Below are positions 36,171 through 44,658 of a stretch of 64,000 nt of DNA, in pieces. Source of the stretch: Chryseotalea sanaruensis (GTDB taxonomy: Bacteria; Bacteroidota; Bacteroidia; Cytophagales; Cyclobacteriaceae); assembly GCF_003990915.1 (NCBI RefSeq), contig NZ_BHXQ01000005.1, positions 434,001 to 498,000 of the forward strand, given 5' to 3'. How positions within the stretch are numbered: position 1 is the first letter of the stretch; every line of letters begins with the position of its first letter. The notes beneath the pieces are model-generated. The model was not told the origin of the DNA, did not search any database, and saw only the letters and a list, made by a program, of their open reading frames with translations. The position numbers and the translations under genes are program-made.

Positions 36171-36317
36171 TTATCAATACCAGTTAATTTGCCAAATCCC
36201 CACAAACTACTAACTTCGTTTTATAACACAGTAAAATAATCCTGCATTTCATACTTCGCCATTTCACCCTAAATTTTTAGCGTCATATTTAACTACAATA
36301 AAAAATCATAAAATTTT

Positions 36318-36896
36318 ATGCGAAAAATAATTTCATTTATGCACATGTCATTAGATGGTTTTGTTGCAGGGCCAAATGGAGAGATGAACTGGATTAAAGT
36401 TGACGAAGAAATTTTTAGCCATGTAGGAAAGCGGATTAGTAAAGGCGACATGGCCTTATACGGACGAGTAACCTATCAGATGATGGAGAGTTACTGGCCT
36501 ACAGCAGGAGACAAGCCTGCAGCCACGAAACACGATATTGAACATTCAAAATGGTACAAAGAAGTTGAGAAAGTTGTGTTATCAAAAACAATGAATGACA
36601 CGGGATTAACGAATACAAGAATTATAAGCGACAATCTTGCGGATAGAATAAATGAAATAAAATATTCCAACACTGGCAATGGTGAAGATATCTTACTTTT
36701 TGGTAGTCCGACAGCAACACATGCACTGATGCAGCAGAATTTAATTGACGGATACTGGTTATTTGTTAACCCAATTATTCTTGGGCAAGGCATTCCATTA
36801 TTTGTGGACATTAAAGAGAAAATAAAACTAAACTTATTAAGCACCCGGCAATTTGCTTGTGGGGTTACTGAATTGAATTATACGGTAGAGAGATAA
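36318..36896 (+). CDS. Dihydrofolate-reductase/RibD C-terminal-domain protein
   Basis: 192 residues of the RibD C-terminal (DHFR-like) fold: MRKIISFMHMSLDGFVAGPN at the start, MALYGRVTYQMMESYWP (the G-R-x-T-Y motif), KVVLSKTMND and ILLFGSPTATHALMQQNLID with FVNPIILGQGIPLF near the end. Such stand-alone proteins are NADPH-binding reductases of uncertain substrate, frequently carried in accessory regions. It starts a run of three small co-directional genes bounded by duplicated intergenic blocks. Confidence 0.85.
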   Translation: MRKIISFMHMSLDGFVAGPNGEMNWIKVDEEIFSHVGKRISKGDMALYGRVTYQMMESYWPTAGDKPAATKHDIEHSKWYKEVEKVVLSKTMNDTGLTNTRIISDNLADRINEIKYSNTGNGEDILLFGSPTATHALMQQNLIDGYWLFVNPIILGQGIPLFVDIKEKIKLNLLSTRQFACGVTELNYTVER

Positions 36897-36906
36897 TATA
36901 AACAAT

Positions 36907-37533
36907 ATGAAAAGGATTTTTCAACTGACACTTTTTGGAACACTACTCTCAATTGCATCATGTAGCCAGCCTGACCCAAATAAACAAATTGACGAAGGAA
37001 AAGTAGATAAGAACATCTATACAAGTAAAGAGCTTGGTTGGGTAATGGAAATTCCTAAAGGCTGGACTGTAGTAGAAAGGGATAAATCAGAAGAGTATAA
37101 TAAAAAAGGACTAGAAGCTATTGGCGAAGTTATAGACGGTGAGATTGATGTTACTGATCTTAAGCACTTAATAAGTTTTCAAAAGAATCAGTTTAATATC
37201 TTTCAGTCGACATCACAACCTTTTAAGGTAGAGTATGAAGGCGAATGGGAAGCAACAAATGCTGAACTGAAAAAAATAATCTATGCTGCTTTCCTTAACC
37301 AAGGCATAAAAGTGGACTCCTCAGCAACATCTACTGTAAAAGTTGATGGACTCGATTTCCGTTATTACTCATTTACTGTTTATGGGCCGAAAGGCGATGT
37401 AATTTTGAATCAATCGATTTATAGTAGGTTAATAAATGGGTTAGACTTCGGAGTAAACATTAATTCTAATAATGAAGAAGACAAAAGTGATATGCTGATG
37501 GCCTGGAAAAACTCAAAATTTAAACGGAAGTGA
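36907..37533 (+). CDS. Lipoprotein of unknown function
   Basis: 208 residues with a lipoprotein signal and lipobox (LTLFGTLLSIASC). The mature part contains WVMEIPKGWTVVERDKSEE, a pattern found in PsbP-like or stress-related lipoproteins, and VDGLDFRYYSFTVYGPKGDV. It begins 10 bp after the DHFR-like gene and may be co-transcribed with it. Confidence 0.65.
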   Translation: MKRIFQLTLFGTLLSIASCSQPDPNKQIDEGKVDKNIYTSKELGWVMEIPKGWTVVERDKSEEYNKKGLEAIGEVIDGEIDVTDLKHLISFQKNQFNIFQSTSQPFKVEYEGEWEATNAELKKIIYAAFLNQGIKVDSSATSTVKVDGLDFRYYSFTVYGPKGDVILNQSIYSRLINGLDFGVNINSNNEEDKSDMLMAWKNSKFKRK

Positions 37534-37699
37534 CTACACCTGGTAGCATCTTTTTTATCAAATTACGAGGTGGAGTGCACTTATATGAATTGACATCGTA
37601 ATTAATTCGCATGACCTAAAACAATTGCGGCAGGTTGGTCATAATATTCTATCTCCGCTTCTCGACATGTAATTTGATTAAAAGAAAATTGAAAAAAGA

Positions 37700-38161
37700 T
37701 TGATTACAAAGCTAAATAGTAATAACAAGGAAACCGCTTATGAGATTCGCTCTCTTTTTCAAGCTTCATACCGAATTGAAGCAGCATTGCTCAATGTTTC
37801 CGATTTCCCTCCTTTAAATAGAGAACTAGTTGATTTCTTAAATAGTGATACTGAATTTTATGGATTATTTAGAGATGATAAAATGGTAGCTATTGTTGAA
37901 GTGAAATCTTTAGAAGGTAAGACTGACATTGAAAGCCTTGTGGTTCATCCTGAATATTTTAGACAGGGTTTGGGCAAACGATTAATGCAGTTCATTCTCA
38001 AAACTTTTGATTCCGAAATTTTTACAGTCGAGACGGGGCTTAAAAATAAACCAGCAACAGAATTATATAAGCAATTAGGATTCTATGAACAGCAGCAGTG
38101 GGATACAGAATTTGGTATTAGAAAGGTAAAATTTATAAGAACTAAGGATAACACTATGTAA
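37700..38161 (+). CDS. GNAT-family N-acetyltransferase
   Basis: 153 residues with the GNAT core: MVAIVEVKSLEGKTDIESLV, then VHPEYFRQGLGKRLMQFI containing the acetyl-CoA-binding Q/R-x-x-G-x-G/A loop (RQGLGKR), and ELYKQLGFYEQQQ near the C-terminus. It uses a TTG start at 37700, as no ATG fits the conserved beginning. Substrate unknown. Confidence 0.85.
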   Translation: MITKLNSNNKETAYEIRSLFQASYRIEAALLNVSDFPPLNRELVDFLNSDTEFYGLFRDDKMVAIVEVKSLEGKTDIESLVVHPEYFRQGLGKRLMQFILKTFDSEIFTVETGLKNKPATELYKQLGFYEQQQWDTEFGIRKVKFIRTKDNTM

Positions 38162-38221
38162 AAATGCTCTACATCACATTTTACATTAACCGATCTGGAC
38201 AGTCGACTCATATCACTGCTG

Positions 38222-38345
38222 TTCGACAGGTTTCCAGCGATTTTAAAAATTGATTTTGGTTCAACAACAATTGCTGCTGTTCGACATGTTAGCGCAGCGC
38301 ATATCGAACTTTTAATGATGAGGGATTTTTAATCCCGCTTTAAAA
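38222..38345. repeat. Dispersed intergenic repeat, copy B
   Basis: The 35-bp core 38231-38265 is identical to 16709-16743. It is followed by CGCAGCGCAT and a GGGATT/AATCCC palindrome in the same order as copy A, but with substitutions. Confidence 0.65.
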
Positions 38346-38380
38346 GACGGATTAAGTAGATAAATGCAATAAAACTTTCC

Positions 38381-38548
38381 CAAAAGCTGCATCCGGTTTA
38401 CGGTGCGGCTTTTTTACTTTCCGAACTATCTCTCTGTTTTTAGTTAATGACAATTAGCTCACCTTTTGTTTTTTGTGGTTGGAGAATTGAAAAGAATTTA
38501 CTTATATTAGTTAATACAATTACTAAACGGGCTCTGAGGTTAGTGTGC
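38381..38548. repeat. Duplicated intergenic block, copy 2
   Basis: Diverged copy of 36005-36170: the terminator, then CACCTTTTGTTTT, GAATTGAAAA, a TATTAGTTAATA segment and GGGCTCTGAGG in the same order. The two copies bracket three genes (DHFR-like, lipoprotein, GNAT). Confidence 0.5.
38382..38417 (+). terminator. Terminator, second copy of the 36007 structure
   Basis: AAAAGCTGCATCCGG and CGGTGCGGCTTTTTT form a hairpin with T-run, differing from the 36007 terminator at two positions in the stem and loop. Confidence 0.75.
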
Positions 38549-38636
38549 AGAAACAATCAAGGTTGTTGAATATATGCGTATGAAATAGACAGGCTGTATA
38601 GATAAGAATTGTATATATACAAAGGTTGGCAGTAAT

Positions 38637-38970
38637 ACCGCCCGGACAATTTAGATATCTAAACGGGCGACACTCAACTAGTAAAGATTTCCCACGGGGA
38701 CAAGTGAACAGCCTCGCGACAACTTTGACTTTGAAAAAAAATTTTAATGTGAGACAGGAAAAAATAATACAGCCGACCCTTCGCATTTTTAAGAAGATTG
38801 TGCTGCGACTTGCCCGCATATTTGGCACATGCCATAGCCGCGCAAACCCACCGCGACACCAAAGCTATGGCAAGAGCCAAATCCTCACCCGCCTGAGCAT
38901 GGATAACCCCTTTTATTCTATAAATTTGAATAACAACTCTACAGTTTTAGACTAGCCTGACGATTATCAT
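38637..38970. other. Structured leader of the TIR cluster
   Basis: No gene. It contains a CGCCCG/CGGGCG dyad enclosing the palindrome TTTAGATATCTAAA (about 38638-38674). There is also an 18-nt inverted repeat with two mismatches, TTTGGCACATGCCATAGC (38821-38838) against 38864-38881. The promoter for the eight-gene cluster is presumably here. Confidence 0.45.
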
Positions 38971-39513
38971 ATGAGCAACAAGCATAAAACATTTATAAGC
39001 TGCCATCACTTGAACGATGAGTCGTATAAGACTGCGTTTAAAAAAATCTTTGCAGACATTCACGACATTATTATTCCATGGGACGTTGAAATTGGGGACA
39101 TCGACCCAAACTTGAAAACGGAAACAATACGCCAAAAAATCAGAGACGAATATTTGAAAGATTCAACTGTAACAGTAGTCCTGATTGGCAGCCAAACCTG
39201 GCAGCGAAAACATATAGATTGGGAAATCTCCTCAAGTATCAAGGATACCCAAAACAATTCAAGGTCTGGACTATTGGGAATATTTCTTCCAACATATTCT
39301 TTAACGTCTGACAATAAATACAACCCCAATACAATACCCCCGCGTCTTTACGATAATGCAAAGTGTGGGTTTGCTAAGCTCTACAAATGGAGCAATGATC
39401 CTTCTGAGGTGCAAAGATGGATACATGAAGCATTTGAAAGAAGGGTTAAAGTTAATCCTGATAATTCATATCCCTTATTCGTTAACAATAGAACAGGCAA
39501 CCAGTGGCAATAA
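38971..39513 (+). CDS. ThsB-like TIR-domain protein 1
   Basis: 180 residues, almost all a TIR-like fold of the DUF1863/MTH538 type to which Thoeris ThsB belongs: MSNKHKTFISCHHLNDESYK for strand A, VTVVLIGSQTWQRKHIDWEI containing the predicted catalytic Glu85, and GLLGIFLPTYSL for a later strand. Proteins of this type make NAD-derived signal nucleotides when phage infection is sensed (known for Thoeris; inferred here). It is the first gene of the cluster; the MazG-like gene starts 11 bp after its stop. Confidence 0.82.
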   Translation: MSNKHKTFISCHHLNDESYKTAFKKIFADIHDIIIPWDVEIGDIDPNLKTETIRQKIRDEYLKDSTVTVVLIGSQTWQRKHIDWEISSSIKDTQNNSRSGLLGIFLPTYSLTSDNKYNPNTIPPRLYDNAKCGFAKLYKWSNDPSEVQRWIHEAFERRVKVNPDNSYPLFVNNRTGNQWQ

Positions 39514-39524
39514 AAATTAAGACT

Positions 39525-40409
39525 ATGGAGTTTAGCAGTTATCAGGAAAAGGCAAAAGAAACCATTCAAAAGAGTGCTTCTGATGATAAGTATACAGAGA
39601 TGGTTCCTTTCCTTGGAATCATTGGTGAAATCGGTTCCGTTGTTACGCAACTAAAGATAAAGCTTAAAGACGGTGATTCGTACATCGCTTATAAGAATAA
39701 ATTAACTGAGGAACTGGGGGATGTATTATGGTACCTCTCGACTATAGCCACACAAAGTAACCTAGACTTAAGTGATATAGCAGAAAAGAATCTTGAAAAA
39801 ATTCACGATAGATTTCTTGTTGATGATGTTTCATTATACAAGGACTTCGATCAAAATTATCCCGAGGGTGAAAGGTTCCCTGATGAATTTGAAATAGAAT
39901 TTGTCAGCTATGAAGAGGGTGGAAAAAAGAAACTGAAAATTATTGATAAAAGAGATGGGCAGTTAATTGGCGATCCTCTGACAGATAACACATACGAAGA
40001 TGATGGATATAGATTTCATGATATTTTTCATTACGGATATTTAGCTGTTTTGGGGTGGTCTCCTGTTTTACGTAAACTTCTTAAAAAGAAAAGAAAGAGT
40101 GACCCCTCAATTGATGAAAATGAGGATGGCGCAAGGTCTCAAATAACAGAGGAACTTATTTCATTATTTATTTATCATCATGCGCTAGACCATGATTTAT
40201 TGAAATACAGCGAGAGTGTTGATTCAGGGATAATTAAAAAAGTGAAGAATTTGGTAATAAAGACTGAGGTCAAAGAATGTAGTGGTAAACAATGGGAAAA
40301 AGCTATTCTAAATTCATACAACATTTTCAATAAACTACGTGAAAATGATGGGGGTCGGATTATGGTGAGTAAGAAGAACAGAACACTAACTTATTTAGGT
40401 AAAAAATAG
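39525..40409 (+). CDS. MazG-like nucleoside triphosphate pyrophosphohydrolase
   Basis: 294 residues from the ATG at 39525. The N-terminal ~95 residues are an all-alpha NTP-pyrophosphatase of MazG type: FLGIIGEIGSVVTQLKIKLK, then LTEELGDVLWYLSTIATQSN with the metal-binding E-E-L-G-D. A C-terminal helical region (YRFHDIFHYGYLAVLGWSPV, EDGARSQITEELISLFIYHH) looks like a second, diverged copy. It could degrade or clean up nucleotides, or act in the signalling circuit of the neighbouring TIR and SLOG proteins. A GTG at 39504 overlapping the first TIR gene is the alternative start. Confidence 0.8.
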   Translation: MEFSSYQEKAKETIQKSASDDKYTEMVPFLGIIGEIGSVVTQLKIKLKDGDSYIAYKNKLTEELGDVLWYLSTIATQSNLDLSDIAEKNLEKIHDRFLVDDVSLYKDFDQNYPEGERFPDEFEIEFVSYEEGGKKKLKIIDKRDGQLIGDPLTDNTYEDDGYRFHDIFHYGYLAVLGWSPVLRKLLKKKRKSDPSIDENEDGARSQITEELISLFIYHHALDHDLLKYSESVDSGIIKKVKNLVIKTEVKECSGKQWEKAILNSYNIFNKLRENDGGRIMVSKKNRTLTYLGKK

Positions 40410-40414
40410 ATTGA

Positions 40415-40993
40415 ATGGAAGGTATTAACAGGGCACTTAAAGACCAGAAAATAAATAAAGCGTGGAGAACTTTAGAGTCTGTCTCCACTGATGACGTGCC
40501 AAGTATCTTCATCAGCTATCAAAGAAAGGACGAAGAGTATGCAAAGGATGTATCTGGGTACATTGTATCAAAACAGCTCGATGTCTATTTCGACTTAGAA
40601 GACAATGATTTGAAATTCAGTAAGCAATTGAATAATCCAAAAGGTGTAACCACTTCCATTCAAAAAGGATTGAATGAATCGGACTATATGCTGGTAATAA
40701 TTTCACCCGATACATATAAATCTCTTTGGGTTCCATTCGAAGTAGGGTATGCTTATGACAGCATGGGTGATAACCTGAAACTTTTGCGTCATAAGGATAT
40801 AGACAAAACGTCACTCCCAAGTTATTTAAAAGTAAAAGAAATGCTTAATGGAACGGAGTCTTTAAACCGATTTTTAGACTCAATTAGAAAAAAGCATCTC
40901 ATTTACGAAAGTCTCTTAGAAAAAGGTGAAAAAATCAAAACCTTTAGTTCATATTATTCGAACCCATTGAGTAAATATTTAGACAACGAATGA
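40415..40993 (+). CDS. TIR-domain protein 2
   Basis: 192 residues: a short N-terminal helix, then a canonical bacterial TIR domain, VPSIFISYQRKDEEYAKDVS (strand A and box 1), LDVYFDLEDND, and YMLVIISPDTYKSLWVPFEV with the predicted catalytic Glu109. A ~60-residue C-terminal tail follows. Predicted to hydrolyse or cyclise NAD-type nucleotides. Its stop codon overlaps the start of the next TIR gene by four bases (ATGA), so the two are translationally coupled. Confidence 0.85.
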   Translation: MEGINRALKDQKINKAWRTLESVSTDDVPSIFISYQRKDEEYAKDVSGYIVSKQLDVYFDLEDNDLKFSKQLNNPKGVTTSIQKGLNESDYMLVIISPDTYKSLWVPFEVGYAYDSMGDNLKLLRHKDIDKTSLPSYLKVKEMLNGTESLNRFLDSIRKKHLIYESLLEKGEKIKTFSSYYSNPLSKYLDNE

Positions 40994-42186
40994 GTTACAA
41001 AACACCATTGGCAGTTTATATCATCTGGCATCCTGACTACCTTGAGGGTCAACAAATGGCTGATTACTTATACTCTGTTTTGTGTAGGAATCCAGATAAG
41101 CCTCTTGTACGCGCGTTAAGCATTCCGGTCTATTTCCGAAGTAAAAACAAGGGAGAGGAATCCTCGCCAATAGAGATTGATTTTAATGAATCGGAATACA
41201 CAGCCGTTATTCCGTTGATTACAGATGATTTTGTGAATGACAAGAACTATGGTAATTATCTTGACCAAATACATGATGTATGTAATACGAAAAAAAACAA
41301 AAGAAGAGTCTATCCAGTAGCTTTATCAAAAGCTGCTTTTAATGTTTCCGCAAAGCTCTCATCCATTAATTTTATTCGAATTAATAAAAATAAAGACGGT
41401 TGCGATGTAAGTGCCTCCAGAAGTACTGAGTCACAAATCAAAAGCCATGTCCTTCATGAATTATGCCGTTTACTCATGAACATGAAAAAGGCAAGTGAGG
41501 AAACGGATTCATTGACTGTCTCACCACCTGTTAAACTATTCATCAGTCACTCCAAACACGATGAATCAAAGCTGGATGCAATTAAATTCAGGGATTACAT
41601 TAATTCTCAAACGCAGTTAAAAACCTTCTTTGATGCTAACGATATTGCCTATGGCTCAAACTTTGGAGAGGAAATAAAAAAAGCGGCAAGCGAATCTGCG
41701 TTGGTCGTTTTTCAATCGGATAGTTATGCTGATAGGGAATGGTGCAGAATTGAAGTTCTTACCGCTAAATCCGAAGGATGTCCGATAGTAATCGTAAATG
41801 CAGTCCAAAATGGAGAGAAAAGAGCTTTCCCTTATCTGGGAAATAATCCGTCCATACGGTTTAAGGAAAATTTTCAAGAGATCATTGATCTAACCTTGGA
41901 ACAGGTACTGTTTAATAAATACACCAGAAATTATCTGGATTCTTTAACAGATTTATACAATATCAGAACTGACAGAATACTTAGCAATGTTCCGGAACTT
42001 TTCAATTTCATTCAATTGAGAAAACAGAAGATAACTAAGGGAGAAAAATATGCTTTAGTCATTTATCCTGACCCACCATTGGGTACAGAGGAAATGGATA
42101 TTCTAAATCAATTAGATGATGACTTTGTTTTTATAACACCATTAATGCTTCCGTCAATTGCAAAGAGGAATGAGCAAAAAATATAA
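40990..42186 (+). CDS. Tandem TIR-domain protein
   Basis: 398 residues with two TIR-like modules. The first (about 5-135: LAVYIIWHPDYLEGQQMADY, YTAVIPLITDDFVNDKNYGN) lacks an obvious catalytic Glu and may be a scaffold. The second (about 180-290: PVKLFISHSKHDESKLDAIK, ALVVFQSDSYADREWCRIEV) has Glu255 in the expected place. A C-terminal segment (KYALVIYPDPPLGTEEMDIL) resembles the linker seen in TIR proteins encoded next to SLOG proteins. It overlaps the SLOG gene by 17 bp, so the pair is translationally coupled. Confidence 0.8.
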   Translation: MSYKTPLAVYIIWHPDYLEGQQMADYLYSVLCRNPDKPLVRALSIPVYFRSKNKGEESSPIEIDFNESEYTAVIPLITDDFVNDKNYGNYLDQIHDVCNTKKNKRRVYPVALSKAAFNVSAKLSSINFIRINKNKDGCDVSASRSTESQIKSHVLHELCRLLMNMKKASEETDSLTVSPPVKLFISHSKHDESKLDAIKFRDYINSQTQLKTFFDANDIAYGSNFGEEIKKAASESALVVFQSDSYADREWCRIEVLTAKSEGCPIVIVNAVQNGEKRAFPYLGNNPSIRFKENFQEIIDLTLEQVLFNKYTRNYLDSLTDLYNIRTDRILSNVPELFNFIQLRKQKITKGEKYALVIYPDPPLGTEEMDILNQLDDDFVFITPLMLPSIAKRNEQKI

Positions 42187-43135
42187 CATATCAAATATAT
42201 CAGCGGATACAGGTAAGGGAAATCCAGTTGTGCTTGACAAGGAAGAAATCCTTTCAAGAAGGTATTTCCTTAAAAGTAAAACTATAGGTGTTTCAATTTC
42301 CGAAAGCGACAATCTTAACGAATTGGGTTATGGTGTTGCTCATTTGAAAGATGCTATGATCGAAATAGCACGATATATTGTAGCAGCAGGCGGGAAGTTA
42401 GCTTATGGTGGCGATATGCGACAAGGTGGTTTTACGGAGTTGATTTTTGATTTGTTGGCGTACTATAAAGCTGATAAAGAACTTCCTCCAAACGAGAGAT
42501 TTTATAGTTATTTAGCGTATCCATTATCAACAACACTTTCTTCGGAAAAAGAAGCGGAGCTGAGACAGAATGTGTCATTTAAGAAAATCACCCCACCGGC
42601 AGATTTACAGATAACCAACCCAAAAGAATTTCTAAAGCCTGATTCGGCAGATAATCTCTATGTATGGACAAGATGTCTGACAAAGATGAGAGAAGACATG
42701 GAAACCGACTGTGATGCAAGAATATTTATTGGCGGAAGGACAAAAGGATTCAAAGGGAAGTGTCCAGGTATACTGGAAGAACTTTTAATTGCTATTGAAC
42801 GAAAACATCCTGTCTATCTGATTGGAGCATTCGGGGGAATTACTAAAGATGCAATTGATGCTCTGGGCGGCAAGCAGCCCGGCAGCTTTGCGGACGAGTA
42901 TTATTTTGACAATACTGATTATCAGAATTTGTTTACGCTTTTCAATGAAAAACATCCCAACAATACTATTGACTACAAAAAATATCTTACAACATTACAG
43001 GCGATTGGATTGAAAGTGATAGCAGAACAAAACGGACTTTCCGAAGCCGACAACCTTAGACTAACAATTACTCCCCACATAAGCGAAATAGTGCACTTAA
43101 TTCTGAAAGGATTAACCAATCACTTTACAAAATAA
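42170..43135 (+). CDS. SLOG-family nucleotide-sensor/processing protein
   Basis: 321 residues from the ATG at 42170. The Rossmann-like SLOG fold (SMF/DprA-LOG superfamily) is indicated by KTIGVSISESDNLNELGYGV, IARYIVAAGGKLAYGGDMRQ (glycine-rich nucleotide loop) and ARIFIGGRTKGFKGKCPGIL with EELLIAIERKHPVYLIGAFG. SLOG domains bind nucleotide-derived ligands; in Thoeris ThsA a SLOG domain senses the TIR-made messenger. No fused SIR2 or other effector domain is visible, so it is a stand-alone sensor or an enzyme. Gene order TIR-TIR then SLOG suggests messenger maker then receiver. Confidence 0.8.
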   Translation: MSKKYNISNISADTGKGNPVVLDKEEILSRRYFLKSKTIGVSISESDNLNELGYGVAHLKDAMIEIARYIVAAGGKLAYGGDMRQGGFTELIFDLLAYYKADKELPPNERFYSYLAYPLSTTLSSEKEAELRQNVSFKKITPPADLQITNPKEFLKPDSADNLYVWTRCLTKMREDMETDCDARIFIGGRTKGFKGKCPGILEELLIAIERKHPVYLIGAFGGITKDAIDALGGKQPGSFADEYYFDNTDYQNLFTLFNEKHPNNTIDYKKYLTTLQAIGLKVIAEQNGLSEADNLRLTITPHISEIVHLILKGLTNHFTK

Positions 43136-43137
43136 TT

Positions 43138-44154
43138 ATGCAGACAGAGTTAGTGAAAACATATAACAATAAAAACGAGCAAGTTTTGATTATAACGAAA
43201 AGGATAAAGCCTAAAGCAAGTGTTGTTTACAATACATACTGGAAGTTTGCAACTGAGAGGCAGCACATTTTTTTTAAACGGTTCAATGGCGAAAGCTACC
43301 CATGGACGAGAGACAAAATCCTGAATCAACACAAATTTACAAATGTTTATAGAGCTGCCGATAGAGTTAGTCAATACTTGATTAAGCATGTGATTTACAA
43401 GGGCAGCCAGAAACCTGAAGAAGTATTTTTCCGTCTGATGCTTTTTAAACTTTTTAATCGCATTTCCACTTGGGAATTTTTGCAGTCTGAACTAGGTAGA
43501 ATCAGCTATAAAGACTATACTTTCAAGCGATATGATAATCTTCTTTTGGAATTACTGGACAGTAAAATTCCAATTTACTCTGCCGCTTACATCATGGCGT
43601 CAGGAAGGTCAAACTTTGGTTATAAAAGGAAACATCAAAATCATTTGAAACTATTAGAGTTGATGATGAAGGAAAGAGTTCCTTACAGGCTTCAACAGTC
43701 TAAAAGTATGAGTGAGGCATATAATCTTCTTCATTCTTATCCCACAATAGGAGATTTTCTGGCTTATCAATATGCTACTGATATTAATTACAGTACACTT
43801 ACCAATTTCAGCGAAATGGATTTTGTAAAAGCAGGCCCCGGAGCGAAAGATGGAATTGCGAAATGCTTTAAAGATTTTGGTGACTATTCATTTGAAGATA
43901 TTATTCGATTGATGGCAGATAATCAAGAGTATGAGTTTGAAAGATTGGGCCTTGACTTTAATAATCTGTGGGGAAGAAACTTACAATTGATAGACTGTCA
44001 GAATGTTTTTTGTGAAGTGGACAAGTATTCAAGAATTGCCCATCCAGAAGTAAAGGGCTACTCACACCGAACGAGAATAAAGCAAAAATTTACCGTTCAG
44101 AATCAAGACTCAATTGAATTTTGTTTTCCCCCGAAGTGGGGTTTAATCATTTAA
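43138..44154 (+). CDS. DNA-base-hypermodification family protein (aGPT-Pplase2-like, glycosylase fold)
   Basis: 338 residues matching in pattern the family annotated as alpha-glutamyl/putrescinyl-thymine pyrophosphorylase or DNA-base-hypermodification protein: YWKFATERQHIFFKRFNGES, FTNVYRAADRVSQYLIKHVI, FFRLMLFKLFNRISTWEFLQ and YPTIGDFLAYQYATDINYS, with a helix-hairpin-helix-like FVKAGPGAKDGI segment. I recall the family as related to DNA glycosylases and to anti-phage enzymes that attack modified bases (Brig1-like), but this link is from memory. It begins 2 bp after the SLOG stop. Likely role: recognising or processing modified phage DNA bases. Confidence 0.7.
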   Translation: MQTELVKTYNNKNEQVLIITKRIKPKASVVYNTYWKFATERQHIFFKRFNGESYPWTRDKILNQHKFTNVYRAADRVSQYLIKHVIYKGSQKPEEVFFRLMLFKLFNRISTWEFLQSELGRISYKDYTFKRYDNLLLELLDSKIPIYSAAYIMASGRSNFGYKRKHQNHLKLLELMMKERVPYRLQQSKSMSEAYNLLHSYPTIGDFLAYQYATDINYSTLTNFSEMDFVKAGPGAKDGIAKCFKDFGDYSFEDIIRLMADNQEYEFERLGLDFNNLWGRNLQLIDCQNVFCEVDKYSRIAHPEVKGYSHRTRIKQKFTVQNQDSIEFCFPPKWGLII

Positions 44155-44166
44155 CCAGATAGAAAT

Positions 44167-44658
44167 ATGAGTACATCAAAAAATGTTTTCATCAGCCATC
44201 ATCATAAAGATGACAAAGCAGTAACAGATTTTACGAATCTTTTAGCGGGTAAAGATTATGTTATCAGAAACAGTTCTATCCGGGCTAAACCAAAAAACAC
44301 GGAAAGGTTAAATCAGAAAACAGTAAGTGATGATACAATTAGACGACTTTTAAAGATGAAAATGTCTTGGGCGGGAACCGTTGTTGTTTTGATAGGTTCT
44401 GAGACTCATTCCAGAGACTGGGTGAATTGGGAAATTGAAGAAGCGCACAGGCAGGAGAAAAGAATAATTGGAGTTTTTATGCAGGGTTCAAAAGATTCTG
44501 ATATACCTGAAAGTCTTGAAAAGTATGGACATGGCTTAGTTGGTTGGAATTCCGAGAAAATTATTTCCGGGCTTGAGGGGGAAGACGTTGGATGGTGCAA
44601 TTCAAATGGTGAACCTAAAATACCTACATATAATGTTGCCAGAATTAGTTGCCAATAA
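44167..44658 (+). CDS. ThsB-like TIR-domain protein 3
   Basis: 163 residues of the ThsB/DUF1863 TIR type: MSTSKNVFISHHHKDDKAVT, then AGTVVVLIGSETHSRDWVNW with Glu89 two residues on, then RIIGVFMQGSKDSD. It is related to the first gene of the cluster but clearly diverged (different insert and C-terminus). Its stop codon overlaps the start of the Nmad2-like gene by one base. Confidence 0.82.
   Translation: MSTSKNVFISHHHKDDKAVTDFTNLLAGKDYVIRNSSIRAKPKNTERLNQKTVSDDTIRRLLKMKMSWAGTVVVLIGSETHSRDWVNWEIEEAHRQEKRIIGVFMQGSKDSDIPESLEKYGHGLVGWNSEKIISGLEGEDVGWCNSNGEPKIPTYNVARISCQ

Noticed and set aside
38971..43135. Classical Thoeris system
   Set aside because: ThsB-like and SLOG proteins are present, but no ThsA with SIR2-SLOG or macro-TM architecture was found, and there are extra TIR, MazG and base-modification genes. 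It is related at most.
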